64,000 nucleotides of DNA from an uncultured Trueperaceae bacterium (lineage in GTDB: Bacteria; Deinococcota; Deinococci; Deinococcales; Trueperaceae): the NCBI GenBank assembly GCA_937873495.1, contig CALMXZ010000008.1, positions 214,547 to 278,546 of the forward strand, written 5' to 3'. Below the pieces are notes generated by a model. The model saw nothing but the letters and a program-made list of their open reading frames with translations, was not told where the DNA came from and made no database searches. The translations under genes were made by a program, and so were the position numbers. Numbering within the stretch: position 1 is the first letter of the stretch; every line of letters starts with the position of its first letter. Of the stretch, positions 25,405-36,999 are shown one piece after another.

Positions 25405-27228
25405 ATGTCGTTGCGCAGCATCGTCCTGGTCGGCCTGGCGCTCATCGCGCTCGCCCTCCACGGCCGGGCCGCCGCGCCCGACTCGGCCATGAGCATCACC
25501 CTGCTCGAGCCCTACCAAGAGCTGTACGCGGCGCGAGCCACCGGCGACGCCGCCGCGCTGGAGCGGTTGGCCTTCGGGGGCGATCGTTACTCCGCCTACC
25601 TGGCCGCCGTCGAGCTCTCCGCGTGGCCGCAGCTGAGCGCCGGTCTGCGCCTCAGGGCACTCGAGCGCGCGCTGGAACTACGCATGCCGGACTCCCTGCT
25701 GCGCGCCGAGAAGCTGCGCCTCGACCTGATGCACGGCGAACTCGCCGAGGCAGCCGGCGAGTCGGCGGTCGCGGTGGCGGCCTACCGGGAGGCACTCCCC
25801 GACGCCACCGCGCTGGCGGCGTTCCTGCGCCTGGAGCAAGACCCGTACGCGCGCGCCAACGGCCTGCTCGTGTCCGGCAAGAACGAAGCCGCCCTCCAGG
25901 CGCTCGACGGGCGCTCCGCCCCGTCCATCGAGGCGCCGGCCCTGCGCGCCCTGGGCCGCTACGCGGAGGCGCTGGCCGCCTACGACGCGTGGCTCGCCGC
26001 GGACCCCGGCAACGCCACCGCCGCCCTCGGCAGGGCGTGGTGCTTCTACTACCTGAGGCAAGACGACGCCGCGGCCGCCGCCTTCGCCGCCCTCGGCCAG
26101 GCGGGCGACTACGGTCTCGGCCTGCTCGCGAACCGGGCTGGGCGCACGGACGCCGCCGTCGACTACCTGCGCGCCACCGGCAGGGCCGACTACATCTGGC
26201 TCGCCACCGACTACCTCGAGGCGCAAGGGCGTTACGCCGACGCCATCCCCGTCTACCTCGAGCTCGCGCGGAGCGGCAGCTCTTACGCCGACGACGCCGC
26301 CTACCGCGCCTACGTGCTCGCCCAGCGGCTCGGCGACGCGGGGGCCGAACGCGCCGCGCTCGACCTGATCCCGCTCGGGAGCTTCTTCGCGCTCAAGCTC
26401 GGCGGCCTGTCGGCCGCGCCCGACCCGACGTCCGCCCCGGTGGGCGAGTACACGCGCGCCGCCATCCTTGGCACGGCGTCCGAACGGGCGGCGCCCACGC
26501 TCACCCTCGCCTCGTACCTCGTCGGCTCGGGCGACAAGCCTTCCGCCGTAGGCGAGCTCCTCTTCGGCCTGCGCGACTCGGAGGCTGCCGGCGACGTCTA
26601 CGCCGTGCTCCAGCTCAGCGAGGCGCTGCAGGGGCTGGACGAGTACCGCCAGAGCGTCCGGGCCGCCCGCGCGCTCCTTGGGGCCGGCATCGACGACCTG
26701 CGGGTATGGCGCCTCGCCTACCCGCCCGCCTGGCCGGCCACCGTGAGGGCGGCCGCGCAGGACAACGACATCGAGCCGGCGCTCATCTGGGCGGTCATGC
26801 GCCAGGAGTCGGCCTTCAGCCCCGTGGCCGTCTCACGCTCCAACGCGCAGGGGCTCATGCAGGTCGTGCCCACCACCTGGGACTGGCTGGCGGAGCTGCG
26901 CAAGGAGCAGCCGGGCGACCCGTTCGACGTGGTCGCCAACATCGAGTACGGCGCCACCTACCTTCGCTGGCTGCTCAACTACTTCTCAGGCGACGAGGAG
27001 CTGGTGATCGCCGGCTACAACGGTGGCCAGGGCTACGTCCGCCGCACGCTCGAGGGCGACGTCATCAAGGGCGACCGCGACGATTTCTACCGCCTGATGG
27101 ACCGCAGTGAGACGCGCGAGTACCTGCAGCTCGTGTCGGAGAACCTGGCCGTCTACCGGGTCCTCTACCCGGGCCTGAGCGCCGACGGTAGCGACTGGGC
27201 CTCGCTGCTCGCCGACCGGGGCGAGTGA
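25405..27228 (+). CDS. Lytic transglycosylase (Slt-type) with TPR-like N-terminal region
   Basis: The 607-aa protein starts with a Sec signal (LRSIVLVGLALIALALHGRA), followed by a long alpha-helical superhelical region of TPR-like repeats (about 40-470) and a C-terminal SLT domain. The catalytic Glu is in WAVMRQESAFSPVAVS, followed by NAQGLMQVVPTTW and VIAGYNGGQGYV. It cleaves peptidoglycan in the envelope by forming 1,6-anhydro ends. The start is set by the TACACT box 6 nt upstream; an open frame upstream to 25216 is not used. Confidence 0.92.
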   Translation: MSLRSIVLVGLALIALALHGRAAAPDSAMSITLLEPYQELYAARATGDAAALERLAFGGDRYSAYLAAVELSAWPQLSAGLRLRALERALELRMPDSLLRAEKLRLDLMHGELAEAAGESAVAVAAYREALPDATALAAFLRLEQDPYARANGLLVSGKNEAALQALDGRSAPSIEAPALRALGRYAEALAAYDAWLAADPGNATAALGRAWCFYYLRQDDAAAAAFAALGQAGDYGLGLLANRAGRTDAAVDYLRATGRADYIWLATDYLEAQGRYADAIPVYLELARSGSSYADDAAYRAYVLAQRLGDAGAERAALDLIPLGSFFALKLGGLSAAPDPTSAPVGEYTRAAILGTASERAAPTLTLASYLVGSGDKPSAVGELLFGLRDSEAAGDVYAVLQLSEALQGLDEYRQSVRAARALLGAGIDDLRVWRLAYPPAWPATVRAAAQDNDIEPALIWAVMRQESAFSPVAVSRSNAQGLMQVVPTTWDWLAELRKEQPGDPFDVVANIEYGATYLRWLLNYFSGDEELVIAGYNGGQGYVRRTLEGDVIKGDRDDFYRLMDRSETREYLQLVSENLAVYRVLYPGLSADGSDWASLLADRGE

Positions 27229-27263
27229 GGATCGTCGGCTAGCGCCGAGCCGCGCCTCGTAGG

Positions 27264-27791
27264 CTAGCGGGCGAAGCCGCCGAGCAAGGCGAAACCTCGG
27301 GCCACCACGTCATGCACCCACCGGTCGTCCGGCTTCCGCCCCTCGAGCAGCACGTGGAGCTCGCCGGCCGTCAGCCAGCGCCCCTCGCCGTGCTTGTCCG
27401 GCTCCAGGCGCGGCCTGAGCAGGTCACCAGCGACCGTGACCAGGAAGTCGACCTCGCTGCGCGCCACCCCACTGGCCTCCCAGTCGAGCACCTCGACGAC
27501 GGGCCCGACCACGCCGAGGGCCCAGCCCGTCTCCTCGCGCACCTCGCGCTCTAGCGCCGGCAAGACGCTCTCGCCGGGCTCGACGTGCCCGCCGACCAGG
27601 TCCCAGCACCCCGGGAATACGGCTCGCGTGAGGCTGCGGCGTTGGACGTAGATACGGCCGGCCGGGTCGGTGACGAGTGCACCCACCACCACCCGCCGGC
27701 CGGCGGCGCCGGCAGCGGCTGCGAAGAGCTCGAGCGCTCTGGGGGAGGCCGTGGTTCCGACCTGGAGATGCGCGAGATGTGAAGTTCCCAT
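27264..27791 (-). CDS. NUDIX hydrolase
   Basis: The 175-aa protein has a full NUDIX box in GGHVEPGESVLPALEREVRE followed by ETGW (about residues 75-98). WDLVGGHVEPGE and an N-terminal RRVVVGALVTDPAGRIYVQR are typical of small NTP or nucleoside-diphosphate hydrolases; the substrate is unknown. The ATG at 27791 is chosen over one at 27833 because a TAAGGT box lies 8 nt upstream. Confidence 0.87.
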   Translation of the reverse strand: MGTSHLAHLQVGTTASPRALELFAAAAGAAGRRVVVGALVTDPAGRIYVQRRSLTRAVFPGCWDLVGGHVEPGESVLPALEREVREETGWALGVVGPVVEVLDWEASGVARSEVDFLVTVAGDLLRPRLEPDKHGEGRWLTAGELHVLLEGRKPDDRWVHDVVARGFALLGGFAR

Positions 27792-27799
27792 CCGGCGCG

Positions 27800-27805
27800 A
27801 CCTTA
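27800..27805 (-). promoter_or_regulatory. -10 box TAAGGT for NUDIX gene, leaderless
   Basis: TAAGGT on the minus strand is followed by 8 nt and the ATG at 27791. Confidence 0.5.
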
Positions 27806-27814
27806 CCTCACAAG

Positions 27815-27866
27815 GCGGCGGGCGTTCGGGCACGCCCTTCGAGAAGGTCGCCCGAACGCCCGCCGC
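27815..27866 (-). terminator. Terminator-like hairpin downstream of yceI
   Basis: Arms 27815-27831 and 27850-27866 form a perfect 17-bp stem with an 18-nt loop, located 37 bp beyond the YceI stop and before the NUDIX promoter. There is no T run after it. Confidence 0.6.
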
Positions 27867-27880
27867 GAGCTTCAGCTACC

Positions 27881-27907
27881 TCAGGCCTGGATCAGGCCTG
27901 GCTCAGG
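27881..27907. repeat. Short direct repeats at the yceI 3' end
   Basis: The unit tcaggcctgg occurs twice, and a third partial copy tcaggcc runs into the last codons of yceI. They lie between the stem-loop and the stop codon. Confidence 0.5.
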
Positions 27908-28433
27908 CCGCGACCTGAGCCTTCTCGACGAGCTGAACGGAGAAGCTGAACTTGACGTCCTCGCTCACGAGGAGCCCGCCCGTCTCGAGGGCCTGGTTCC
28001 AAGTGAGGCCGAACTGGGCGCGGTTGATCTTGCCGCTGCCCTCGGCCGCCGTACGCTGGTTGCCCCACGGGTCCTTCACGAAGCCGGTGGCCTCGGTGTG
28101 GAACACGGCCGGCTTGGTGGTGCCGCGGATGGTGAGGTCGCCATGGACCTCGAGGTCGTCGCCCTTGCGCTCGATCGCCGTCGAACGGAAGGCGATGGTG
28201 GGGTAGTTCGCCACATCGAAGAAGTCGGGGCCTCTGAGGTGGTTGTCGCGGCCCTCGACGCCCGTGGTGATGCTCGCGGCGTCGATGTCGACCTCGATGG
28301 AGGTGGGGATGCCGGCCGCGTCGGCCGTGGCCTTGACGTCGAACTTCGTGAAGTGACCGCGCACGGTAGCGAGGCCCATGTGACGAACGGAGAACTCGAT
28401 GCCGCTGTGGGTGGTGTCTAGCACTAGGCTCAT
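27903..28433 (-). CDS. YceI family lipocalin-like protein
   Basis: The 176-aa protein starts LVLDTTHSGIEFSVRHMGLA and continues VRGHFTKFDVKA, then GPDFFDVANYPTIAFRSTAI, all hallmarks of YceI, a lipocalin-fold protein that binds polyisoprenoids. There is no signal peptide, so it should be cytoplasmic. A ribosome binding site AAGGAG precedes the ATG, and a TTGACA -35 lies in the shared promoter region. It is divergent from an HxlR regulator, the usual partner in many genomes. Confidence 0.92.
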   Translation of the reverse strand: MSLVLDTTHSGIEFSVRHMGLATVRGHFTKFDVKATADAAGIPTSIEVDIDAASITTGVEGRDNHLRGPDFFDVANYPTIAFRSTAIERKGDDLEVHGDLTIRGTTKPAVFHTEATGFVKDPWGNQRTAAEGSGKINRAQFGLTWNQALETGGLLVSEDVKFSFSVQLVEKAQVAA

Positions 28434-28456
28434 GGGAAGCTCCTTAACGAGGTCGC

Positions 28457-28486
28457 ATCATCACATATAGCACTCTAGAATGTCAA
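28457..28486 (-). promoter_or_regulatory. Promoter of yceI
   Basis: TTGACA at 28486-28481 (minus strand) is followed after 18 nt by GATGAT (28462-28457), with TATATG in the spacer. The region overlaps the divergent HxlR promoter, so HxlR binding here could control both genes. Confidence 0.5.
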
Positions 28487-28516
28487 GCGCCATAACATCC
28501 CAAGTACTCCAGCTGC

Positions 28517-28522
28517 TAAGAT
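28517..28522 (+). promoter_or_regulatory. -10 box TAAGAT for hxlR-type gene, leaderless
   Basis: TAAGAT is followed by 7 nt and the ATG at 28530, favouring it over the in-frame ATG at 28521 that overlaps the box. Confidence 0.55.
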
Positions 28523-28529
28523 GACGCTC

Positions 28530-28991
28530 ATGAACCCAGAGGCCGGCGTCTGGTGCCCCGTCTACAGCTCCATCGAGCTGTTCCAGGAGAAGTGGGTCCT
28601 GCACATCGTGCGGGCCCTGCTCGGGGGTCCGCACGGTTTCAACGAGCTGAGCCGCGCCGTCGGCGGGGCCAACACCACCACCCTGTCGCAGCGCCTCGAG
28701 CACCTGGAGCGCCTCGGGATCGTCGACAAGACCGTCGAGTCCACCATGCCGCCGCGCAGCCGCTACGAGCTGACGAAGGCGGGGCTGGAGCTCGAGGAGA
28801 TCATCGCGGCCATCGACTCGTGGGCACGCGCGCACATGCGCCGCTGCCAGGAGCACGACGCGAGCGGAGCTCCCCGCCGGCTGGAGGCGTTCGAGGCGCG
28901 AGGCGGGATCGCGGGTCAAGGCAAGCCCGCAGGTCAGGACAAGCCCACGGCTCAGGGTGAGAGCGGCGCTCCGGACGAGCGCCGCGCCTAG
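28530..28991 (+). CDS. HxlR family transcriptional regulator
   Basis: The 153-aa protein has the HxlR winged helix: a conserved cysteine in VWCPVYSSIELFQEKWVLHI near residue 9, then GPHGFNELSRAVGG, TTTLSQRLEHLERLGIVDKT and SRYELTKAGLELE. Some members sense oxidants or aldehydes through this cysteine. The last ~40 residues are a disordered tail with GQGKP/GQDKP repeats. It probably represses the divergent yceI gene, a common pairing. Confidence 0.88.
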   Translation: MNPEAGVWCPVYSSIELFQEKWVLHIVRALLGGPHGFNELSRAVGGANTTTLSQRLEHLERLGIVDKTVESTMPPRSRYELTKAGLELEEIIAAIDSWARAHMRRCQEHDASGAPRRLEAFEARGGIAGQGKPAGQDKPTAQGESGAPDERRA

Positions 28992-29015
28992 CCGGGGCCG
29001 GCGCGGGCGCTAGCG

Positions 29016-29780
29016 GTGCTCGAGCTCGTCCAACTGACGAAGCGTTACGGTCGCACCGCGGCGGTCGACGGCCTCGACCTGGCCGCCAAGGCGGGCGAGG
29101 TGCTCGCTCTGCTCGGCCCCAACGGCGCGGGTAAGACCACGGCCATCCGCTGCGTGACGGGCCTCATCAAGCCGAGCGGCGGCCGGATCCTCATCGGCGG
29201 CCACGATGTGGAGCGCGAGCCCATCGCCGCCAAGACCCTCACCGGCTTCGTGCCGGACCGGGCCTGGTTCTACCCCAAGGTCACCGCGCGCGAACTCCTG
29301 CGCTACCTGGCAAGCGTGCGCGGGCTGAGCGCGGCGGAGAGCCGCATGGACGCGCTGCTCGAGCGTTTCCGCCTCACCCGCAGCGCAGACAGCCTCACGG
29401 AGACGTTCAGCCACGGCATGCGCCAGCGCCTGGCGTTCTGCGCGGCCCTGATCGGCAATCCCAGGCTCTTCATCGCGGACGAGCCCATGGTCGGGCTCGA
29501 CGTCCAGGGTCACCGCGACGTGAAGCTACTCTTCCGGGAACTGGCAGCCGCGGGTCTCGCCGTCATCCTCACCACCCACACGCTGGCCGTCGCCGAGGAG
29601 GTCGCCGACCGGATCGCGGTCATAGACCGGGGCAAGCTCGTGGCCCTCGGCACGCTCGCCGAGCTCCGAGCCAGGCTGAACCGCTCCGATGACACGTCCC
29701 TCGAGGAGCTCTTCATCCTTCTGACCGAGCCGCAAGCACCGGGGTCGGACGAGCACCTCGCTTCGCCAGAGCGCACGTGA
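29016..29780 (+). CDS. ABC transporter ATP-binding protein
   Basis: The 254-aa protein has Walker A GPNGAGKTT, a variant signature FSHGMRQRLAF, Walker B RLFIADEPMVGLD, and the H-loop in ILTTHTLAVAEEV. It resembles ATPases of ABC-2 type exporters. The start is GTG at 29016, 24 bp after the HxlR gene. The stop overlaps the GTG start of the permease gene (GTGA), so the two form one exporter unit. The substrate is unknown. Confidence 0.92.
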   Translation: MLELVQLTKRYGRTAAVDGLDLAAKAGEVLALLGPNGAGKTTAIRCVTGLIKPSGGRILIGGHDVEREPIAAKTLTGFVPDRAWFYPKVTARELLRYLASVRGLSAAESRMDALLERFRLTRSADSLTETFSHGMRQRLAFCAALIGNPRLFIADEPMVGLDVQGHRDVKLLFRELAAAGLAVILTTHTLAVAEEVADRIAVIDRGKLVALGTLAELRARLNRSDDTSLEELFILLTEPQAPGSDEHLASPERT

Positions 29781-31447
29781 CGCTCTTCCGGCTCCGCGCG
29801 CTCGGTGCGTTGCGCTCCCTCACGGCGCGCCCCGCCTGGCTCGTGGTGGGCTCCGGGCTGCTGCTCGGCATCGGCTACGCCATCTTCCGGGGCGTCGCGG
29901 CCGGCGTGCGGTGGCTCTACGCCTACCCGCTCGTCGACCGCCTGGCGCCGACGGTCCTGCAGCGCAGCCTCGAGGGCCTCTTCCTCATGCTGATGGCGGC
30001 CGTGCTCTTCAGCGTGCTCGTCGCCAGCATCGGCATCCTCTACGGGAGCGCCGACCTTGAGCTGCTCCTCGCCCAACCGACCGGCCGAGCCCGGGTGTTC
30101 GGCATGAAGGTCGTCGAACTGTTCGTGAACGCCGCCGGCCTCCCCCTGCTCTTCACCTTGCCCGTGCTGGCCGGGGTCGGCGTGGCGCTGGGCGCGGGCC
30201 CGCTCTACTACCTGGTCAGCGCCGTCGCGGCCTCGGCCCTGTACGCCCTGCCTGTGGCGCTTGGGGCGCTGCTGGCGCTCGTCCTGGTGCGCGTGGCGCC
30301 CGCCGGGCGTGTGCGCGAGGTGGCAACGGCCGCCAGCGTCAGCGTGGCGGCGCTCGCGCTCCTCGGCTTGCGCGCCCTGCGCCCCGAACAGCTCTTCCGC
30401 CTCGGAGACCAGGACGCGGACGCCTTCGAGCGCTTCCTGACGTCCTTCGCACGCCTCGACGCGGGCTGGCTACCGCCCGCCTGGGCGGCCAACGCGAGCT
30501 GGGCGGCCCTCGACGGCCGCGTGCATGCCGGCCTGCTCGTCCTCCTCGCCACGGGTGCGGCCGGCCTCGGGCTGGCCGGGCTCCTGGCGCACGTGGCCTT
30601 CGCGCGGGGCTGGGTGAGGAGCCTCGACGCCACCCCGGTGGCCGCGCCGCGGCGCCGGTCGGCCACCCCGTGGTGGGAGCGCGTCCTGGTGGCGCGCTTC
30701 GGGGTGGCCGGCGCCATCATCGTCAAGGACACGCGCGTGTTCATGCGCGACGTGCAGCAGTGGAGCCAGCTCATCGTCCTGGCCGCGCTGGCCGGGGTGT
30801 ACTTCGTGAGCCTGGCCTCCATCCCCGTGCCGACGCAGCAGTTCCGCGACGTCCTCGGCGCCATGAACATCGCGTTCGTCGGCTTCATCGTGGCCGGCAT
30901 CGGGCTGCGGGTCGCCTACCCGAGCGTCTCCTTCGACGACGGAGCGTTCTGGCTCTCGCAGGTCCAGCCCGTCCGCAAGCGCGCCATCGTGCTGGCGAAG
31001 TTCCTGTTCGCACTGCCTCTCATGCTCGTCCTGGCGCTCGGGCTCGGCGTCACCGCCGGCAAGGTGTTGGACGCGAGCCCCGTGTTGGCCTTCGGCGCCC
31101 CCCTCGCGGCTGGCCTTGGCGCCCTGGCGATCACGGCACTGGCCGTGGGGCTCGGCGCGGCCAACGCGCGCTTCGAGTTCACGAGCCCGAACGAGCTCGT
31201 CATGACCCCGGGCGCGTTCGCCTACATGGCGCTCGCCCTCGCCTACACCGCCATCGTGACCGTGCTCCTGGCGCGACCGGCGTGGCTCGTGATCAGCGGT
31301 GGCGGCACGGCGGCCTACTGGTCGACCGCCGAGGGGCTCGCCGTGATCGCGGTCCTGACGGCGCTCACCGTCGGTACGGTCATCGCCGCCCTGGCCTTCG
31401 GGGTCAGGCAGCTCGCGCGCACGGAAGCGGGCCTGCCCGGAGGGTGA
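29777..31447 (+). CDS. ABC-2-like exporter permease
   Basis: The 556-aa protein has about twelve hydrophobic segments and a cytoplasmic loop near 290 (TPVAAPRRRSATPWWERVLV). It is larger than the usual ABC-2 permeases and resembles the double-size exporter permeases that pair with one ATPase. It starts at GTG 29777, overlapping the ATPase stop by 4 bp. The substrate is unknown. Confidence 0.82.
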   Translation: MTLFRLRALGALRSLTARPAWLVVGSGLLLGIGYAIFRGVAAGVRWLYAYPLVDRLAPTVLQRSLEGLFLMLMAAVLFSVLVASIGILYGSADLELLLAQPTGRARVFGMKVVELFVNAAGLPLLFTLPVLAGVGVALGAGPLYYLVSAVAASALYALPVALGALLALVLVRVAPAGRVREVATAASVSVAALALLGLRALRPEQLFRLGDQDADAFERFLTSFARLDAGWLPPAWAANASWAALDGRVHAGLLVLLATGAAGLGLAGLLAHVAFARGWVRSLDATPVAAPRRRSATPWWERVLVARFGVAGAIIVKDTRVFMRDVQQWSQLIVLAALAGVYFVSLASIPVPTQQFRDVLGAMNIAFVGFIVAGIGLRVAYPSVSFDDGAFWLSQVQPVRKRAIVLAKFLFALPLMLVLALGLGVTAGKVLDASPVLAFGAPLAAGLGALAITALAVGLGAANARFEFTSPNELVMTPGAFAYMALALAYTAIVTVLLARPAWLVISGGGTAAYWSTAEGLAVIAVLTALTVGTVIAALAFGVRQLARTEAGLPGG

Positions 31448-31645
31448 TCCGCCGGAGCCGGCTTATACCCCATGGACCGCCCTGCGGACGGTGCAGCCGT
31501 CGTCCGCCCTCGGGATCACCGCGGTAACTTGGCGACAGGCAGCGGGCGCCGGCCCAGCCGCCGGTCACCAGCGCGGCCCAGCGTGCTGGAGACGTGGGCT
31601 CGCGGCCGGGAACGGCCGCCCACGCCAGGGACAAAGGGAGGCTCC

Positions 31646-31876
31646 ATGCGACCCATCACCGTGATCGGTATCGTCCTGATCCTGCTCGGCATAGTCGGCT
31701 TCGCGATCAAGAGCATCACCTACACGAAGGACACCACGAAGCTCGATGTCGGCCCGCTCGAGGTGACGGCCTCGGAGAAGCGCACGGTCGACATCCCGGA
31801 CATAGCCGCGGGAGCGGCTGTCGTTGCGGGCGTGGTGCTCGTGTTCGCGGGCCGGTCCGCGGGCAAACGGGGCTGA
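31646..31876 (+). CDS. Small two-helix membrane protein (DUF3185-like)
   Basis: The 76-aa protein has an N-terminal hydrophobic helix (ITVIGIVLILLGIVGFAI), a short soluble segment KLDVGPLEVTASEKRTVDIP and a second helix GAAVVAGVVLVFA, the pattern of the DUF3185-like family. Function is unknown. The ATG at 31646 has AAAGGGAGG upstream. Confidence 0.7.
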   Translation: MRPITVIGIVLILLGIVGFAIKSITYTKDTTKLDVGPLEVTASEKRTVDIPDIAAGAAVVAGVVLVFAGRSAGKRG

Positions 31877-31933
31877 GCGTCGGCGCGGGCCGGCGGCTGC
31901 CCGCTCCTACGTTACGCCGCAGGCCAACGGACG

Positions 31934-31976
31934 AAGCCCGCACCAGGCCGGCAGGACCGGACGATGGTGCGGGCTT
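31934..31976. terminator. Terminator-like hairpin at the end of the rRNA/tRNA unit
   Basis: Arms 31934-31945 and 31965-31976 form a perfect 12-bp stem with a 19-nt loop, just past the tRNA-Gly CCA end. It could serve both the minus-strand rRNA unit and the plus-strand DUF3185-like gene. Confidence 0.65.
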
Positions 31977-31980
31977 GTCT

Positions 31981-32057
<77 letters not shown>

Positions 32058-32096
32058 CGCGTTGCACGCCGACCGCTTGGGCAGCGTATATGGAGC

Positions 32097-32121
32097 GGTC
32101 TGAGGTGCAAGACCTCAGACC
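32097..32121 (-). other. Hairpin between 5S and tRNA-Gly
   Basis: Arms ggtctgaggt (32097-32106) and acctcagacc (32112-32121) are a perfect 10-bp stem with a 5-nt loop. It lies inside the rRNA-tRNA transcript, so it is more likely a processing or pausing structure than a final terminator; there is no T run. Confidence 0.55.
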
Positions 32122-32138
32122 GGCTCCTTGAAAGATAA

Positions 32139-32260
32139 CCTCCTCGCACTGACCTACTCTTGCAGGGGGCTTCCCCCCAACTACCATCGGCGCTGGCGTG
32201 CTTAACTTCCGAGTTCGGAATGGGTTCGGGTGGGTCCACGCCGCTAAGAGCACGAAGAGG
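32139..32260 (-). rRNA. rrf: 5S ribosomal RNA
   Basis: The minus strand shows the conserved 5S core (CCGAACTCGGAAGTTAAGC) and closing helix CCTCTTCG/CGAGGAGG. The ends are placed from this helix and may be off by a few bases. It follows 23S by about 63 nt. Confidence 0.93.
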
Positions 32261-32323
32261 AAAGATAGGGACAGGCTATAGAAGGCAAGATCAGGTGTCT
32301 AATCTCGGATAAGTCCGAGAAAT

Positions 32324-35262
<2,939 letters not shown>

Positions 35263-35436
35263 ATTTCTTTCATTGATGTGTATGAGCAGACACGCGATTC
35301 AAGTTTTCGAAAAAACCCGATTCGCGGCCCGTACGTTTTCGCGTTCCTGACGGAACTACGAGCCCGTCCGAGCCCTGATGTCTTGCCTTCTATTCGCCTG
35401 TCAATGTTCTCGCCGGTCTTTCGAGCGGCAAAAGTT

Positions 35437-35466
35437 AGAGTACATCTCCGGAGCGAAGCCTGTCAA
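35437..35466 (-). promoter_or_regulatory. rRNA promoter for 23S-5S-tRNA-Gly
   Basis: On the minus strand a consensus TTGACA (35466-35461) is followed after 18 nt by TACTCT (35442-35437). It lies about 175 nt before mature 23S, leaving a leader that pairs with the 3' flank. It shows that 23S is transcribed independently of 16S. Confidence 0.72.
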
Positions 35467-35677
35467 GCACCCCCACCGACATCCCGGGTTCCACTGAGGC
35501 CCGGCCCTCTTCGCGCGGCTCGATAAGCGGCTCCCGGACGGGAACTCCTGCGCACAGTCCAGGAGGGGCGATCGGCGGGAAATGCGTGCCTTGCTTCGGT
35601 CGTGCCACACGCCCAGGCCACACCTAGACGAGCCCCGTATCCCGGTAGCGCCGCACCTTCGTGCCAAGGTCGTATTG

Positions 35678-35691
35678 CGTAAGCGCTTACG
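35678..35691. promoter_or_regulatory. LacI-type operator, upstream copy
   Basis: The 14-bp perfect palindrome cgtaagcgcttacg has the central CG typical of LacI-family sites. An identical copy lies 124 bp downstream. This one sits about 70-80 bp before the -35 box. Confidence 0.75.
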
Positions 35692-35756
35692 GCCGCCAGG
35701 CGGCCATGCTTCAACACCGGGATAAGACCTTCGGAAACGACGAAGTACGGATGCTG

Positions 35757-35785
35757 TTGACAAGTGCTCCGGCTCCCCCTATCCT
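35757..35785 (+). promoter_or_regulatory. Promoter of lacI-type gene and sugar operon
   Basis: A consensus TTGACA (35757-35762), a 17-nt spacer and TATCCT (35780-35785) predict a start near 35792. It is bracketed by the two palindromic operators, and the second starts about 10 nt after the predicted +1. Confidence 0.72.
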
Positions 35786-35801
35786 CTCCCCCAAGAGTGA
35801 A

Positions 35802-35815
35802 CGTAAGCGCTTACG
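35802..35815. promoter_or_regulatory. LacI-type operator, downstream copy
   Basis: Identical to the palindrome at 35678-35691. Its position just after the predicted transcription start would let a bound repressor block initiation, and the pair would allow DNA looping. Confidence 0.75.
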
Positions 35816-35894
35816 GTCGGGCGACGCGAGGCAGAACCGAGCGAAGCCCAGCCGGGCCGAAGCGGCAGGCACGCGAAGCACGGGAGCCTCGAGC

Positions 35895-36881
35895 ATGAGC
35901 GAACGCGCCACCATCCAGCAGGTCGCAGAGCACGCCGGCGTGAGCATCGGGACCGTGTCGCGGGTGCTCAACAGCCGGGCTGGCGTCAGCCAGACGACGC
36001 GCGAGCGCGTGCGCGCCAGCATCCGGGAACTCGCCTTCCGCCCCGATCACGTCGCCAGGGCGCTCAGCAAGGCCCCGCTGCGGATCGGGCTGAGCCTCGC
36101 CGCCGGCACGCGCCGGCTCACCCCCTTCTTCATGCTCTTCCTCGAACACCTGATCGCACGGCTGCAGCAGGACGGCTACCGCTTCGAGGAAGTGCCGGCG
36201 CGGCGCGACGGGTTGCCGGCCTGGCTGCCCAACGGCGTCATCCTGCACGGCGCCCACGAGGACGACCCCCGCCTCGCCTACCTGCGCGACCAGGGCGTGC
36301 CGTTCGTGCTGGTCGGCCGCGCCCAAGGGGTCAGGTGGGTGGCTCCCGACGACCACGACGGCGGGCTGCAAGCCACGCGCCACCTCCTCGCCCTCGGCCA
36401 CCGCGACGTGCTCCACCTCGGCGGCCTCATGGGGCATCAGGCCTTCCAGGACCGCTACGGGGGCTACCTGGAAGCCCTACGCGAAGCGGGTGTCGAGCCG
36501 CGCCGCGACTGGCTCCTCGACGGCGGCTTCACCACCCTCGGCGGTTACCGGGCCGTGCGCCGCGCGTTCGAGAACGGTTGCCGCTGCACGGCCGTGTTCG
36601 CCGCCTCCGACGAGATGGCCCTCGGAGCCATCGCGGCCCTCGAGGACCTCGGACTGTCGGTGCCCCTCGACGTCTCGGTCGTCGGCTTCGACGACCTGCC
36701 CGAAGTGGCGGACGCCCTCAGGGTCCCGGAAGGGCTCACCACCGTCCGCCAGGACATCGCCCACATCACCGCCACCGCCGTCACCCTCCTGGAGGAGGGG
36801 CTGCACGGCGCGTCCATCAGGAGCGAGACCGTTCCCGTGCAGCTCATGGCCCGCGGGACGACAGCGCGGAGGAGGGGGTGA
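35895..36881 (+). CDS. LacI family transcriptional regulator
   Basis: The 328-aa protein has the LacI headpiece ATIQQVAEHAGVSIGTVSRV followed by LNSRAGVSQTTRERV, and a periplasmic-binding-like sensor domain with GHRDVLHLGG, AVFAASDEMALGAIAALEDL and SVVGFDDLPEVADAL. The hinge-helix region is DHVARALSKAPLRIG. The ATG at 35895 is chosen from the headpiece; the frame is open earlier but unrelated. It most likely binds the two palindromes upstream and controls itself and the ABC/debranching genes, releasing on an alpha-glucoside signal (inference). Confidence 0.92.
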   Translation: MSERATIQQVAEHAGVSIGTVSRVLNSRAGVSQTTRERVRASIRELAFRPDHVARALSKAPLRIGLSLAAGTRRLTPFFMLFLEHLIARLQQDGYRFEEVPARRDGLPAWLPNGVILHGAHEDDPRLAYLRDQGVPFVLVGRAQGVRWVAPDDHDGGLQATRHLLALGHRDVLHLGGLMGHQAFQDRYGGYLEALREAGVEPRRDWLLDGGFTTLGGYRAVRRAFENGCRCTAVFAASDEMALGAIAALEDLGLSVPLDVSVVGFDDLPEVADALRVPEGLTTVRQDIAHITATAVTLLEEGLHGASIRSETVPVQLMARGTTARRRG

Positions 36882-36999
36882 GCGACTGGAGATGAACGGC
36901 GGTAGACGAGCAGGCCGCCGAACCGCATCCACGGTCAACGGTAGGCGGACGTCGCAGGCCACGAGCCGCGACGCCGGCAGGCAACGCCAAGGAGGAAAG

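Larger units (their letters stand above)
35263..35894. other. Divergent regulatory region between 23S rRNA and lacI-type gene
   Basis: No gene was found in these 632 bases. They hold the 23S leader and promoter (35437-35466), two LacI-type operators and the promoter of the sugar operon (35678-35815). The stretch 35500-35670 shows nothing recognisable. Confidence 0.7.

Noticed and set aside
35399..35404. Second TTGACA upstream of 23S on the minus strand
   Set aside because: There is no acceptable -10 box at 16-18 nt; the copy at 35461-35466 has one.
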